64,000 bases of DNA from Massilia aurea. GTDB lineage: Bacteria > Pseudomonadota > Gammaproteobacteria > Burkholderiales > Burkholderiaceae_D. How positions within the stretch are numbered: the stretch's first letter is position 1; every line of letters starts with the position of its first letter. This document shows positions 1 through 8,918 of this stretch, piece after piece. Under the pieces are notes generated by a model. The model did not search any database and was not told the origin of the DNA. It was given only the letters and a program-made list of their open reading frames with translations. Location of the stretch: the NCBI RefSeq assembly GCF_024753205.1, contig NZ_JANUGZ010000003.1, positions 310,001 to 374,000 on the forward strand, given 5' to 3'. A program made the translations under genes and the position numbers.

Positions 1-499
1 GAGCGCCTTCTTCGGACCGTGGGACGAGCACAACTTCGTCACCCAGGCGCTTGCTGCGCTGGAACGGGGTGACCCGTTCGTCGCGGCCGGCGACCTGACC
101 GTGTCGCCGACCTTCGTGCCCGACCTGGTGCATGCGTGCCTGGACCTCGCGGTCGATGGCGAAGCGGGCATCTGGCACCTGGCCAACCAGGGCGAGCTGA
201 CCTGGGCCGAGCTGGCGCGCCGCGCGGCCGAACTGGCCGGCATCGATGCAGGCAGTCTGGAATCAAAACCGGCCGAGGAATTCGGCTTCACGGCGCCGCG
301 CCCGCGCTATTGCGCGCTCGCCAGCGAACGGGGCGCGCTGCTGCCGACGCTCGACGATGCACTGCGCCGCTACATCGACCTGCGCAATGCCGACCGTGAC
401 GAACGGCGCGAGCTGGAGGCAGAAGCCGAACGGCGCCAGGACGTGGCGGGTGGCGAGCGCCAGGCCGAACTGGATGAGGCCATCCACTCGGGGACCTGA
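1..499 (+). CDS. RmlD-like sugar-nucleotide reductase, C-terminal part (5' end outside window)
   Basis: The reading frame is open from the first bases and stops at 497-499, so only about 165 C-terminal residues are present. The segment begins SAFFGPWDEHNFVTQAL and continues with VSPTFVPDLVHACLDL and IWHLANQGELTWAELARRAA. This is the pattern of the substrate-binding half of RmlD/dTDP-4-dehydrorhamnose reductase and related extended SDR proteins. The NAD-binding Rossmann part lies upstream of the window. The last 40 residues are an Arg/Glu-rich tail not typical of RmlD. The full protein may be a plain RmlD-like enzyme or the reductase half of a larger fusion, which the visible part cannot settle. 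Confidence 0.7.
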   Translation, partial: SAFFGPWDEHNFVTQALAALERGDPFVAAGDLTVSPTFVPDLVHACLDLAVDGEAGIWHLANQGELTWAELARRAAELAGIDAGSLESKPAEEFGFTAPRPRYCALASERGALLPTLDDALRRYIDLRNADRDERRELEAEAERRQDVAGGERQAELDEAIHSGT

Positions 500-555
500 C
501 CGGTCCGTGTGGTAGGGTTGGCGCTCGCGCCAACCCTCCACGAACAGGTACTACC

Positions 556-2325
556 GTGAACGACCACCACGCTTTCCCCTTCCTGCGTGAAATCCTGCTG
601 TTCCTGATCCTGGCCGGCATCCTCATCCCTACCCTGCAGCGCCTGCGCATCAACCAGGTGCTCGGCTTTCTCGCCGTCGGCGCCCTGCTCGGCCCCTTCG
701 GCCTGGGCGCGCTGGCCCTGCACACGCCGTGGCTGTCGTTCCTCACCTTCCCCGCTGGCCCCGGCATCTCGATGCTCGCTGAAATCGGCGTGCTGTTCCT
801 GATGTTCATGATTGGACTCGAGCTGTCGGCCGCGCGCCTGTGGTCGATGCGGCGCTGGGTGTTCGGCGCCGGCACCGCGCAGGTCGCGGCCAGCGCCACG
901 CTGATCGGCGCGGCCCTGTATCTGTATGGCTTGCCGGGTCAGGCCGCTGTCATCCTCGGCCTCGTACTCTCGCTCTCGTCCACCGCCGTTGTCATGCAAC
1001 TGATGAACCAGCAGCACAGCACCGGCACGCGCCTGGGCCAGGCCGCCTTCGCCGTATTGATGCTGCAGGATCTGGCCGTGGTGCCGATCCTGATCCTGAT
1101 CGGCGCGCTGGCCAAGGGTGCCGGCGACGGCAACGACGCGCTGCTGCTGGCCGCCATCACGCTGGCCAAGGCCGCCGGCGCGATTGCCGTCATCTACCTG
1201 GTTGGCGGGCGCGTCGTGCATCCGCTGTTTCGCGCCTTTGCCCGCCAGCGCCAGCCCGACGTGTTCATGGCGCTGGTGCTGCTCGCGACCTTCGGCATCG
1301 CGGCATTGTCGGCCGCCGCCGGCCTGTCGATGGCGCTGGGCGCCCTGATTGCCGGCCTGCTGCTGGCCGAGACCGAATTCAAGCACGAGGTCGAGCTGAT
1401 GGTCGAGCCGTTCAAGGGTCTGCTCATGGGGCTGTTCTTCATGACGGTCGGGATGACCATCGACACCGGGCAGATCCTCGATGCCCCGCTGTGGCTGGCC
1501 ACTTTTGTTCTCGGGCTGGTGCTGATCAAGGGCATCGTCGTGGCGCTGCTGTTCCGGATTGGCGGCCTGCCGTGGGGCCGCGCCGTCGAAGGTGGCCTGC
1601 TGCTGGGCCAGGGCGGCGAGTTTGCCTTCATCGTCATCGGCTATGCGGCCACCAGCGGCGTGCTCGATCCGGCGCTGGGCGCGCGCGTGATGCTGGCGGT
1701 CGGCCTGTCGCTGTTCATCACGCCGCTGCTGGCGCGCCTGGGCACGGCCATTGGCGACCAGCTGGAAACGCGCGGGGATCAGCTCGCAGCGCAGCACGAT
1801 CATGCCGCCCTGAGTGCGGTGCGCGGTCAGGTCATCATTGCCGGCTTCGGCCGCGTCGGCCAGCAACTGGGCAAGCTGCTTACTGCGCAAAAGATTCCAT
1901 TCGTGGCATTCGAAACCGATGCGCGGCTGGTGGCGCAGCTGCGCGCCGACGGCTGGCCGGTCTGGTTCGGCAACGCGGCGCGGCCCGAGCTGCTGCGCCG
2001 CGTGCACGCCGACGAGGCGCCTGCGATCGTGCTGACGATGGACCAGCCGCTCGCGGCGCTGCAGGCCGTGCACGGCATCCGGCGCGAATTCCCGCACGTG
2101 GCGTTGTTTGCCCGCTCGCGCGACGAGAAGCACGCGCGCGACCTGCGCCTGGCCGGCGCCTCGGTCGTGGTGCCCGAAACGCTGGAAGCGAGCCTGCAGT
2201 TATCCAGCTTCGTGCTCGGGGCGATGGGCCTGGAAGAGCGCACGATCGACGCCATCGTCGACCGTGAACGCGCACTGTCCGCGGCCGCCCAGCTGGCCCC
2301 GCAGCCCATGGCCGGCCCGTTATAA
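556..2325 (+). CDS. CPA2-family cation:proton antiporter with RCK/TrkA-N domain (KefB/KefC type)
   Basis: The 589-residue protein starts at a GTG. The first ~390 residues are a run of about 12 hydrophobic helices typical of Na+/H+ exchanger (CPA2) proteins, including the conserved segments VLGFLAVGALLGPFGLG and LLLGQGGEFAFIV. From about residue 423 a cytoplasmic Rossmann domain begins with GQVIIAGFGRVGQQLGKLL (GxGxxG), which in Kef/YbaL proteins binds NAD(H) or nucleotide and gates K+/H+ exchange. The order, membrane domain then RCK, fits KefB/KefC/YbaL. The ion specificity cannot be read from the sequence. No KefF/KefG-like partner is adjacent. It follows the RmlD-like gene by 56 bases. Confidence 0.88.
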   Translation: MNDHHAFPFLREILLFLILAGILIPTLQRLRINQVLGFLAVGALLGPFGLGALALHTPWLSFLTFPAGPGISMLAEIGVLFLMFMIGLELSAARLWSMRRWVFGAGTAQVAASATLIGAALYLYGLPGQAAVILGLVLSLSSTAVVMQLMNQQHSTGTRLGQAAFAVLMLQDLAVVPILILIGALAKGAGDGNDALLLAAITLAKAAGAIAVIYLVGGRVVHPLFRAFARQRQPDVFMALVLLATFGIAALSAAAGLSMALGALIAGLLLAETEFKHEVELMVEPFKGLLMGLFFMTVGMTIDTGQILDAPLWLATFVLGLVLIKGIVVALLFRIGGLPWGRAVEGGLLLGQGGEFAFIVIGYAATSGVLDPALGARVMLAVGLSLFITPLLARLGTAIGDQLETRGDQLAAQHDHAALSAVRGQVIIAGFGRVGQQLGKLLTAQKIPFVAFETDARLVAQLRADGWPVWFGNAARPELLRRVHADEAPAIVLTMDQPLAALQAVHGIRREFPHVALFARSRDEKHARDLRLAGASVVVPETLEASLQLSSFVLGAMGLEERTIDAIVDRERALSAAAQLAPQPMAGPL

Positions 2326-2358
2326 TCGGCGCTTCATGATTGCCCACCTGCCTGAACC

Positions 2359-3615
2359 ATGACGCCATCTTCCGCTTCCGCTTCCACATCGCTGCCCAAG
2401 GCACTCGGCCACATTCGCGTGCTCGACCTGTCGCGCGTGCTGGCCGGCCCGTGGTGCGCACAAAACCTGGCCGACCTGGGCGCCGATGTGATCAAGATCG
2501 AGCGCCCCGGCAGCGGCGACGACACGCGCGCCTGGGGCCCGCCGTATGCGAAGGACGCCGAGGGCCGCGACACGCAGGAAGCGGCCTACTACCTGACCGC
2601 CAACCGTGGCAAGCGCTCGATGACGGTCGATATCGCCAGCAGCGAAGGCCAGGCGTTACTGCGCGAACTGGTGCTGTCATGCGACGTGGTGCTCGAGAAC
2701 TTCAAGGTCGGGCACCTGGCGCGCTATGGCCTCGACTACGCGAGCCTCAAGGCGCTCAAACCCGACCTGGTCTACTGCTCGATCACGGGGTTTGGCCAGG
2801 ACGGGCCGTACGCGCACCGCGCCGGCTACGACTTCCTGATCCAGGGCATGGGCGGCCTGATGTCGGTGACTGGCGAGCGCGATGACCTGCCCGGTGGCGG
2901 GCCGCAAAAGGCCGGTGTCGCACTGACCGACCTGATGACGGGCATGTATGCGACGGTGGCCGTGCTTGCCACGCTGACGCACCGCGACCGCACCGGTGAA
3001 GGCCAGCACATCGACATGGCGCTGCTCGACACGCAAGTGGCGATGCTGGCCAATGTCGGCAGCAATTACCTCAACAGCGGCAAAGCGCCCAAGCGCTGGG
3101 GCAATGCGCACGCCAATATCGTGCCGTACCAGACCTTTGCCTGCCTGGACGGCCACATCATCGTCGCCGCCGGCAACGATGGCCAGTACCAGAAGTTCGT
3201 CGAAGCGGGCGGCCGGCCCGAGCTGGCGTTGGATGCGCGCTTTGCCACCAATCCGCTGAGGGTGCAGCATCGCGATGTGCTCGTGCCGCTGCTGGCCGAG
3301 ATGGTTGGCGAACGCACGCGCGCCGACTGGATCGCACTGCTGGAAGAACACGGCGTGCCGTGCGGGCCGATCAACAACGTCGGCGAGGTCTTTGCCAACG
3401 AACAGGTGCAGGCGCGCGCGATGGCGATCGCGCTGCCGCATCCGAGCGCCGGCGAAGTCACGCTGGTGCGCAATCCGATCCGCATGTCGGCCACGCCGGC
3501 CACCAGCAGCGTGGCGCCGCCCACGCTGGGCCAGCACACGCTGGACGTGCTGCGCGATGTGCTGGGCAAGAGCGACGCCGAGATCGCCGCCCTGCAGAAC
3601 CGCGGCGTCGTCTAG
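2359..3615 (+). CDS. CaiB/BaiF family (class III) CoA-transferase
   Basis: The 418-residue protein opens with LGHIRVLDLSRVLAGPWCAQ and LGADVIKIERPGSGDDTR, the signature of family III CoA-transferases, and carries the segments DVVLENFKVG and YCSITGFGQDGPY. The predicted catalytic Asp, which forms the acyl-anhydride intermediate, is in AGVALTDLMTGMYA at about residue 191. These enzymes move CoA between organic acids; the acid used here is unknown because no pathway genes flank it. Length (about 400) is normal. It starts 33 bases after the antiporter gene and may be co-transcribed with it. Confidence 0.9.
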   Translation: MTPSSASASTSLPKALGHIRVLDLSRVLAGPWCAQNLADLGADVIKIERPGSGDDTRAWGPPYAKDAEGRDTQEAAYYLTANRGKRSMTVDIASSEGQALLRELVLSCDVVLENFKVGHLARYGLDYASLKALKPDLVYCSITGFGQDGPYAHRAGYDFLIQGMGGLMSVTGERDDLPGGGPQKAGVALTDLMTGMYATVAVLATLTHRDRTGEGQHIDMALLDTQVAMLANVGSNYLNSGKAPKRWGNAHANIVPYQTFACLDGHIIVAAGNDGQYQKFVEAGGRPELALDARFATNPLRVQHRDVLVPLLAEMVGERTRADWIALLEEHGVPCGPINNVGEVFANEQVQARAMAIALPHPSAGEVTLVRNPIRMSATPATSSVAPPTLGQHTLDVLRDVLGKSDAEIAALQNRGVV

Positions 3616-3661
3616 CGCCGTCTTCCTTCACCCTGGCGGCCGCCCGGCGACCAGGGCTGCC

Positions 3662-3865
3662 TCAGCGCACCCGGGTCCAGGCCCGCACCGACGCGAACGC
3701 CAGCAAAAACAACGAACAGATCAGCAGGCTGAAGATCGCGCCGGCAAAGTAGAAGCCCGGCGTGAATGGGGTACCCGACAAGACCGACCAGGCCTTGAGG
3801 CATGAGACCGACCCGACCAGCGAAAAGGCGGCCACGGACACGACCTCACTCAGGGAAACACGCAT
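3662..3865 (-). CDS. small two-helix membrane protein of unknown function
   Basis: This 67-residue frame starts with ATG and contains two hydrophobic stretches, roughly residues 6-24 and 35-59, separated by a short loop (SGTPFTPGFY). It ends in a basic tail (WTRVR). I do not recognise the family. It lies convergent to the CoA-transferase gene. The membrane character and high-GC codon use support coding. The short length and lack of a recognisable domain keep confidence moderate. Confidence 0.5.
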   Translation of the reverse strand: MRVSLSEVVSVAAFSLVGSVSCLKAWSVLSGTPFTPGFYFAGAIFSLLICSLFLLAFASVRAWTRVR

Positions 3866-4135
3866 GACGACACCGTTGAAACAGGGGTTGCTGGTGCAGG
3901 ACAGCCGAACCAGAATTGCCCAAGAGTAACATGCGACATTACCATCAAAATGCGTGCATTCTCACAACTACGCGGGGTTCTGGAGACCGCTGGGCTACGC
4001 AAGAAAAATTTATTTTCATCGGACTGCATCCAATGCTGCATCTGGCGCGTAGTACCAGTGTCGACATGGCAGCCTGCCCGGCCGCCATGCACCCCGGTGT
4101 ATTTTGACGACCTATTCTACTAATAAGGACATATC

Positions 4136-5785
4136 ATGAAAAAACCACAATTCGCCAAGCTCGTCCTCGTTTCTTCGATCGCCCTTGCGCTGACTGCCTG
4201 CGGCAGCGACGACGACGACAATAACGTTGCCCCGGTACCGACCACCCCGCCGCCGGCGTCCGCGACTGTTGGCGATGTGGTTGCCCTGACTGTCAGCAAC
4301 CGTCTGATCTCGTTCGACCGCGCTGCCCCGGCGACCATTCGCACCAATGTGCTGGTCACCGGCCTGCAGAGCGGCGAAAACCTGGTCGGCATCGACATGC
4401 GCCCGGTCGATGGCATGCTGTACGGCGTCGGTTCGACCGGCCGCCTGTACACGCTCGACCCGGTGACCGGCGCCGCCACCAACAAATCGCGCCTGGCCGC
4501 TGACGCTGCCGACACCACCGACGCATTCACCGCGCTGGCCGGCACCAACTTCGGCGTCGACTTCAACCCGATGGCCGACCGCCTGCGCATCGTCAGCAAC
4601 ACGGGTCAGAGCCTGCGCATCAACGTCGACACCGGCGCGACGACCACCGACGGCAGCATCAACGGCGGCGCAGCGAACACGGCGATTTCGGCCTCGGCCT
4701 ATACCAACTCGTTTGCCGGCACCGGCTCGACGACGCTGTTCGGCATCGATGCCGTCAACAACACGCTGTACAACCAGAACCCGCCAAACAACGGCACGCT
4801 GGCCAACCCGGTCCCGCTGGGCATCGTCGCCGGCGCCGTCAACGGCTTCGACATCGATGCACGCACCAACATGGGCTATATGGTGGCCACCGTCGGCGGC
4901 GCACGCAATCTGTATGGCGTGAACCTGGCCGCCACCACCGCACCGGCGACGCTGGTGGGCGCGCTGGGCGTGACCGAAGACATCCGCGGCATCGCGCTGC
5001 GCGCGGCGCAGACGCCGGTCGTGCTGGGCCTGACCGACGATAACCGCCTGGTCGGCTTCAAGGTCGGCACGCCGAACACGCTCGACACCAATGTCACCAT
5101 CAGTGGCCTGGCCCCGGGCGAACTCGTGCTGGGCATCGACGTGCGCCCACGTGACAATATGCTGTACGGCCTGACCTCGACCGCACGCCTGATCACGATC
5201 GATCCAGCCACCGGCGTGGCAACCGTGAAAGCCACGCTGGCCGCTGACAGCAGCGACACCACGCTTCCATATACCGCGATTGCCGGCACCGCGTTTGCCG
5301 TTGACTTCAACCCGGTGGCCGACCGCCTGCGCGTGATCAGCAACAGCGGCCAGAGCCTGCGCATCAACGTCGACACCGGCGCGACGACCACCGACGGCGC
5401 CATCAACCGCGCCGGTGCAGCCCCGATGGTGGCAGCAGCCGCCTACACGAACAGCGTCCCGAACGCGACCGCGACGCAACTGTTCGACGTCGACAGCACC
5501 AGCTCGGTGCTGGCCCTGCAGAACCCGCCAAACGACGGCACGCTGGTCAATGTCGGCCCGCTGGGCGTAACGGTCGCCGGCGACGGCGGCATGGACATCG
5601 CCGGCGGCGCGAACGGCCTGGTGCTGGCTGCCCTGCGCACCACCGCCGGTGGCCCGACGTCGCTGTACCGCGTCGACATCACCACCGGCGCCGGCACGCT
5701 GATCGGCGGCGCCGCCAACCCGGCCGCATCGCGCATCGGCAGCGGCATGCCGGGCGTGAAGGACATCGCGATCTGGCTGCGTTAA
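4136..5785 (+). CDS. DUF4394-domain lipoprotein with two internal repeats
   Basis: The 549-residue protein has a lipoprotein signal peptide with lipobox L-T-A-C at C22, followed by an Asp-rich and Pro-rich linker (to about residue 44). Two homologous halves follow, about 248 residues apart. Each contains VGIDMRPVDGMLYGVGSTGR-like and ADRLRIVSNTGQSLRINVDT-like blocks, near residues 142 and 390 for the second block. This matches DUF4394, a beta-propeller-like secreted family of unknown function. It is convergent with an ECF anti-sigma/sigma pair and shares a bidirectional terminator with it. Placement outside the inner membrane is inferred from the lipobox. Confidence 0.85.
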   Translation: MKKPQFAKLVLVSSIALALTACGSDDDDNNVAPVPTTPPPASATVGDVVALTVSNRLISFDRAAPATIRTNVLVTGLQSGENLVGIDMRPVDGMLYGVGSTGRLYTLDPVTGAATNKSRLAADAADTTDAFTALAGTNFGVDFNPMADRLRIVSNTGQSLRINVDTGATTTDGSINGGAANTAISASAYTNSFAGTGSTTLFGIDAVNNTLYNQNPPNNGTLANPVPLGIVAGAVNGFDIDARTNMGYMVATVGGARNLYGVNLAATTAPATLVGALGVTEDIRGIALRAAQTPVVLGLTDDNRLVGFKVGTPNTLDTNVTISGLAPGELVLGIDVRPRDNMLYGLTSTARLITIDPATGVATVKATLAADSSDTTLPYTAIAGTAFAVDFNPVADRLRVISNSGQSLRINVDTGATTTDGAINRAGAAPMVAAAAYTNSVPNATATQLFDVDSTSSVLALQNPPNDGTLVNVGPLGVTVAGDGGMDIAGGANGLVLAALRTTAGGPTSLYRVDITTGAGTLIGGAANPAASRIGSGMPGVKDIAIWLR

Positions 5786-5800
5786 TTTCACCGTAGCATG

Positions 5801-5840
5801 AAAAAAGGGCGTTCCCGCTGATGCGGGAACGCCCTTTTTC
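5801..5840. terminator. bidirectional intrinsic terminator
   Basis: A 12-bp perfect stem (5807-5818 with 5823-5834) encloses a TGAT loop. It is flanked by six A on the left and six T on the right. It can end transcription of the DUF4394 gene on the plus strand and the anti-sigma gene on the minus strand. Confidence 0.93.
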
Positions 5841-5857
5841 GTTGGTGTCGGCTAGTC

Positions 5858-6553
5858 TTAGATGACGACGGCGCGGCCGATGAACAGGATCGGACCGGTC
5901 GGCTTGCCGATCGGCGAGCCGGCCTGCGGCTCCAGCGTGATCTCGAACAGCTGGTTCGGCACGATCTTCGGCAGCTTGTCGAGCTTGACCTCGACGGTCT
6001 CGCCCGGCTTGACGAGGCCCAGCGACACGGGGCCGGACCAGTCGTCGGCCTTGGTCCACAACTGCAGCGCGCGCTGCGCCGGCACGGCGGTTGCTACCAG
6101 CGGTTCGAGGCGCAGCGTCGTCGCGCCTGTCATCTTGAGCACCCAGCCCGGCGCCGCGTTCTGCGGCGCAGCCAGCACGACCATGTAGTGCGGCTGCTGC
6201 AGGTCGTTGACACGCAGGCCGACCACCACCGCCATGGCGGCAGCGGCGGCAAAGCCGCCCGCGGCCAGGGCGCGCCACAGGCCCAGGCGCTCCCACCAGC
6301 CGGTGCGCGCAGTCTGTGCCGGTTTGGTGACGGGTCCCAGGCTGCGCTCGATGCGCGTCCACAGCGATGCCGGTGGCGTGCTCGGCTCCACCAGCGTCGT
6401 CAGGGGCAGCAGCCGCGTTTCCCAGAAGGCGACGGCGGCGCGCAGCGACGCATTGTCGACCAGTGCAGCGTCGACCTCGAGCCGCTTGGCGCGCGGCAGT
6501 GTGCCAAGCACGTATTGGCCGGCCAGCTCATCGTAATCGTGTGTTGCGTTCAT
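5858..6553 (-). CDS. RskA-like anti-sigma factor
   Basis: The 231-residue protein begins MNATHDYDELAGQYVLGTLP, the typical start of RskA-type anti-sigma domains. A single membrane helix lies near residues 100-120 (ALAAGGFAAAAAMAVVVGLR). A C-terminal RskA domain follows, with LQLWTKADDWSGPVSLGLV and a final GPILFIGRAVVI. I chose the ATG at 6553 because it overlaps the sigma factor's TGA as ATGA; a GTG at 6562 is a less likely start. It is expected to hold the upstream ECF sigma factor inactive at the membrane. A near-identical arrangement occurs at 54446-55174. Confidence 0.85.
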   Translation of the reverse strand: MNATHDYDELAGQYVLGTLPRAKRLEVDAALVDNASLRAAVAFWETRLLPLTTLVEPSTPPASLWTRIERSLGPVTKPAQTARTGWWERLGLWRALAAGGFAAAAAMAVVVGLRVNDLQQPHYMVVLAAPQNAAPGWVLKMTGATTLRLEPLVATAVPAQRALQLWTKADDWSGPVSLGLVKPGETVEVKLDKLPKIVPNQLFEITLEPQAGSPIGKPTGPILFIGRAVVI

Positions 6554-7107
6554 ACCATGCACTCCCGCAGCGCGCTCATGCCGCGCTTGATCCAGGCCTT
6601 GACCGTGCCCAGCGGCGACTTGAGCCGCTCGGCGATTTCACTGTGCGAGAAGCCGTCCACATAGGCATGCAGGATGCTGTTGCGCTTGGCCGGATCGAGC
6701 TGGGTCAGGCACTCGTGCAGCCGGCCCATGTCCTGGCGCAGCTCGAAGGCATCCTGCATATTGGGATCGAAGGCGTCGGCGTCGAGCGCATCGAGCGTGT
6801 CTTCGTCGACGCCGACTTCACGGGCGCCATCGCGCACGGCGTCGAGCGCCGCGTGGCGCACGATCGTGTACATCCAGCCGCGGCCCGAACCGCGCGTGGC
6901 ATCAAACGTGCCGGCGCGGGTCCAGATGCTCACGAAGGCGTCGTGCACGACGTCTTCGGCGCTCTGGCGGTCGCGCACGATGCGCAGCGCCACGCCCAGG
7001 AGGCGTGGACTTTCCTGGTCATACAGCCGGCGCAGGGCGTGCCGGTCGCCGCGGGCGCAGGCGCCGATGGCGGCTTCGTAATCGAATGGGTCGGGTGCGG
7101 TTGTCAC
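6550..7107 (-). CDS. ECF-type RNA polymerase sigma factor
   Basis: The 185-residue protein has sigma region 2 (ALRRLYDQESPRLLGVALRI, then AEDVVHDAFVSIW and GRGWMYTIVRHAALDAVRDG) and a region 4 helix-turn-helix near the C-terminus (FSHSEIAERLKSPLGTVKAW). That layout and length are those of ECF sigma-70 factors. The start is GTG. Its stop overlaps the anti-sigma start by four bases, so the two are translationally coupled. The target regulon is not visible. The convergent DUF4394 lipoprotein is a neighbour, not a demonstrated target. Confidence 0.9.
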   Translation of the reverse strand: MTTAPDPFDYEAAIGACARGDRHALRRLYDQESPRLLGVALRIVRDRQSAEDVVHDAFVSIWTRAGTFDATRGSGRGWMYTIVRHAALDAVRDGAREVGVDEDTLDALDADAFDPNMQDAFELRQDMGRLHECLTQLDPAKRNSILHAYVDGFSHSEIAERLKSPLGTVKAWIKRGMSALRECMV

Positions 7108-7181
7108 GGTGGTCCGTTGGCAAGTGGCGTCTGTCGGATTATATAGGCGCTGTCAAACGCGCAGAGCGCGCTGAACACGCC

Positions 7182-8918
7182 TCAGGCCATGGCGGCGCTG
7201 TCGCGCTGGCGCTGGCGATCCAGGGCCTGGCCGACGCTCACTGCCAGTTCGGCCAGCTGGAACGGTTTGCGCAGCACGATATCGTCGCCAATCACCTGCT
7301 CGATCGCCTTCATGTCGGCGTAACCGGTGGCGATGATCATCGGCAGGCCCGGGAACATCGCGCGAGTACGCACCATCAGGTCGGCGCCCGTCATGCCGGG
7401 CATCAGGTAATCGGTGATCAGGAGCTCCGGACGCGCCCGTTGCAGCGCCGCCAGGCCCGCTTCGCCGTCGGCCGCCTGCGTCACGTGGTGGCCAAGCGCT
7501 TCGAGTGATGACACCATCGAGGCGCGCACGAAGTCGTCGTCCTCGACGATCAGGATGCGCGCCGGCTCGCTTGCCACCGGCATCTGCGCCAGCGGCGCCG
7601 GCTCGGCCTCATCCAGCCCGGTGGCGGCGCGCAGCCAGATTTCCACCGTGGTGCCCACGCCCTGTTCGCTGAGGATGCGCGCCGCGCCGCCCGATTGCTG
7701 TGCCATGCCGTACACCTGGCTCAGGCCCAGTCCCGTGCCCTTCACGCCCTTGGTCGTGAAGAACGGCTCGAACACCTTGGCCACCAGTTCGGGCGCCATG
7801 CCTTCGCCGCTGTCGGTCACCGCGATGCGCACGTAGTCGCCCTCGGCCAGCAAGCCCGCCGGCGGGGCCGACAGACCCGCTGCGAACACCAGCTCGCCGC
7901 CGGTCGGCATCGCGTCGCGCGCATTGATGGCCAGGTTCAGTAACGCCATCTCCATCTGGTTGCCGTCGGCCAGCACCGCCGCGCAGTCGTCGTCGACGGC
8001 AAAGCGCAGCCGGATGGCCGAGCCGACCGAGCTGGCCACGAGCTCGCGCACGCCGTCGAACAGCAGGCCGATATGGGTCTCGCGCAGGTCGAGGCTCTGG
8101 TTGCGCGCGAACGCCAGCAACTGGCTCGTGAGCTTGCCGCCCCGCTGGCAGGCGCGGCGCGCGATCTCGGCGCGGCCCTTGGCCACATCGTCCTTCGACA
8201 TCAACAGGATCAGGTCCATGCTGCCCTGGACCACATTGAGCAGGTTGTTGAAGTCATGCGCGATGCCGCCGGTCAGGCGTCCGACCGCTTCCATCTTCTG
8301 GTACTGCGCCATCGCCTGCTGCACGCGCTCGCGCTCGATGATCTCGTTCATCAGGCGGTCGTTGGCCTGGGCCAGCGCGCGGGTGCGCTCGTCGATGCGC
8401 GATTCGAGCGTTTCGTTCAGGGCGACGAGTTCCTGCCGGCTGTCGTGCAGGCTCTGCGCCGTGCGCTCGCGGTCGGCCAGCACGTCGCGCGCCTGGTACT
8501 GGCGGCGGCGCGCACGCAGGGCCGAGATGCTGGCGCTGCGCAGCGTCTGCGCATTGAGCGGGCGTTCGAGCAGGATCACGTTGCCGTAGTCGCCCAGGCG
8601 CTCGCGGGCCGCGCCCTGCTGCAGGCCGACGGTCTTGGCGAGCAACACGATGAACGGAAAGTCGGACCACGGCGCCTGCGCCTCGAGCCAGGCATGCAAG
8701 GCCCTGGGATCGATATTCTGCAGCGCTTCTTCGGCCAGGATGGCCGCGCCGGCGCCCTCTTCGATCGCCGCGCCGAGCTGGGCGAAGTCCAGGAAGGCCT
8801 TGCACTCGAGGCCATCGCGCTGCAGCACCGACGCCATGACGTCGGCGTCGCGCCCGCGCGGCGCGAAAATCAGGATGCGTTCCTCACGCGCGCTGCGCGG
8901 CTGACTATTGCCCGGCAT
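7182..8918 (-). CDS. hybrid sensor histidine kinase/response regulator
   Basis: The 578-residue protein has no membrane helix. Residues 12-140 resemble a degenerate receiver domain. A coiled coil (about 150-205) leads to the HisKA box GRLTGGIAHDFNN, with phospho-acceptor H221. The ATPase domain shows the N box (LLNLAINARDAM), the G1 box (DSGEGM) and the G2 box (GTGLGLS). A canonical C-terminal receiver follows, with acidic patch E459-D460-D461, phospho-acceptor D503 (ITDYLMPGM) and K551. Its ATG lies inside the upstream KaiC-like gene (14-base overlap), so it is translated with that gene. That pairing suggests the ATPase is part of the signalling path. No DNA-binding output domain is present. 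Confidence 0.9.
   Translation of the reverse strand: MPGNSQPRSAREERILIFAPRGRDADVMASVLQRDGLECKAFLDFAQLGAAIEEGAGAAILAEEALQNIDPRALHAWLEAQAPWSDFPFIVLLAKTVGLQQGAARERLGDYGNVILLERPLNAQTLRSASISALRARRRQYQARDVLADRERTAQSLHDSRQELVALNETLESRIDERTRALAQANDRLMNEIIERERVQQAMAQYQKMEAVGRLTGGIAHDFNNLLNVVQGSMDLILLMSKDDVAKGRAEIARRACQRGGKLTSQLLAFARNQSLDLRETHIGLLFDGVRELVASSVGSAIRLRFAVDDDCAAVLADGNQMEMALLNLAINARDAMPTGGELVFAAGLSAPPAGLLAEGDYVRIAVTDSGEGMAPELVAKVFEPFFTTKGVKGTGLGLSQVYGMAQQSGGAARILSEQGVGTTVEIWLRAATGLDEAEPAPLAQMPVASEPARILIVEDDDFVRASMVSSLEALGHHVTQAADGEAGLAALQRARPELLITDYLMPGMTGADLMVRTRAMFPGLPMIIATGYADMKAIEQVIGDDIVLRKPFQLAELAVSVGQALDRQRQRDSAAMA

Noticed and set aside
4112..5791. A 559-codon minus-strand frame opposite the DUF4394 gene
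   Set aside because: The plus-strand frame has a lipobox, a family domain, a good start and a terminator; the antisense has repetitive low-complexity residues only.
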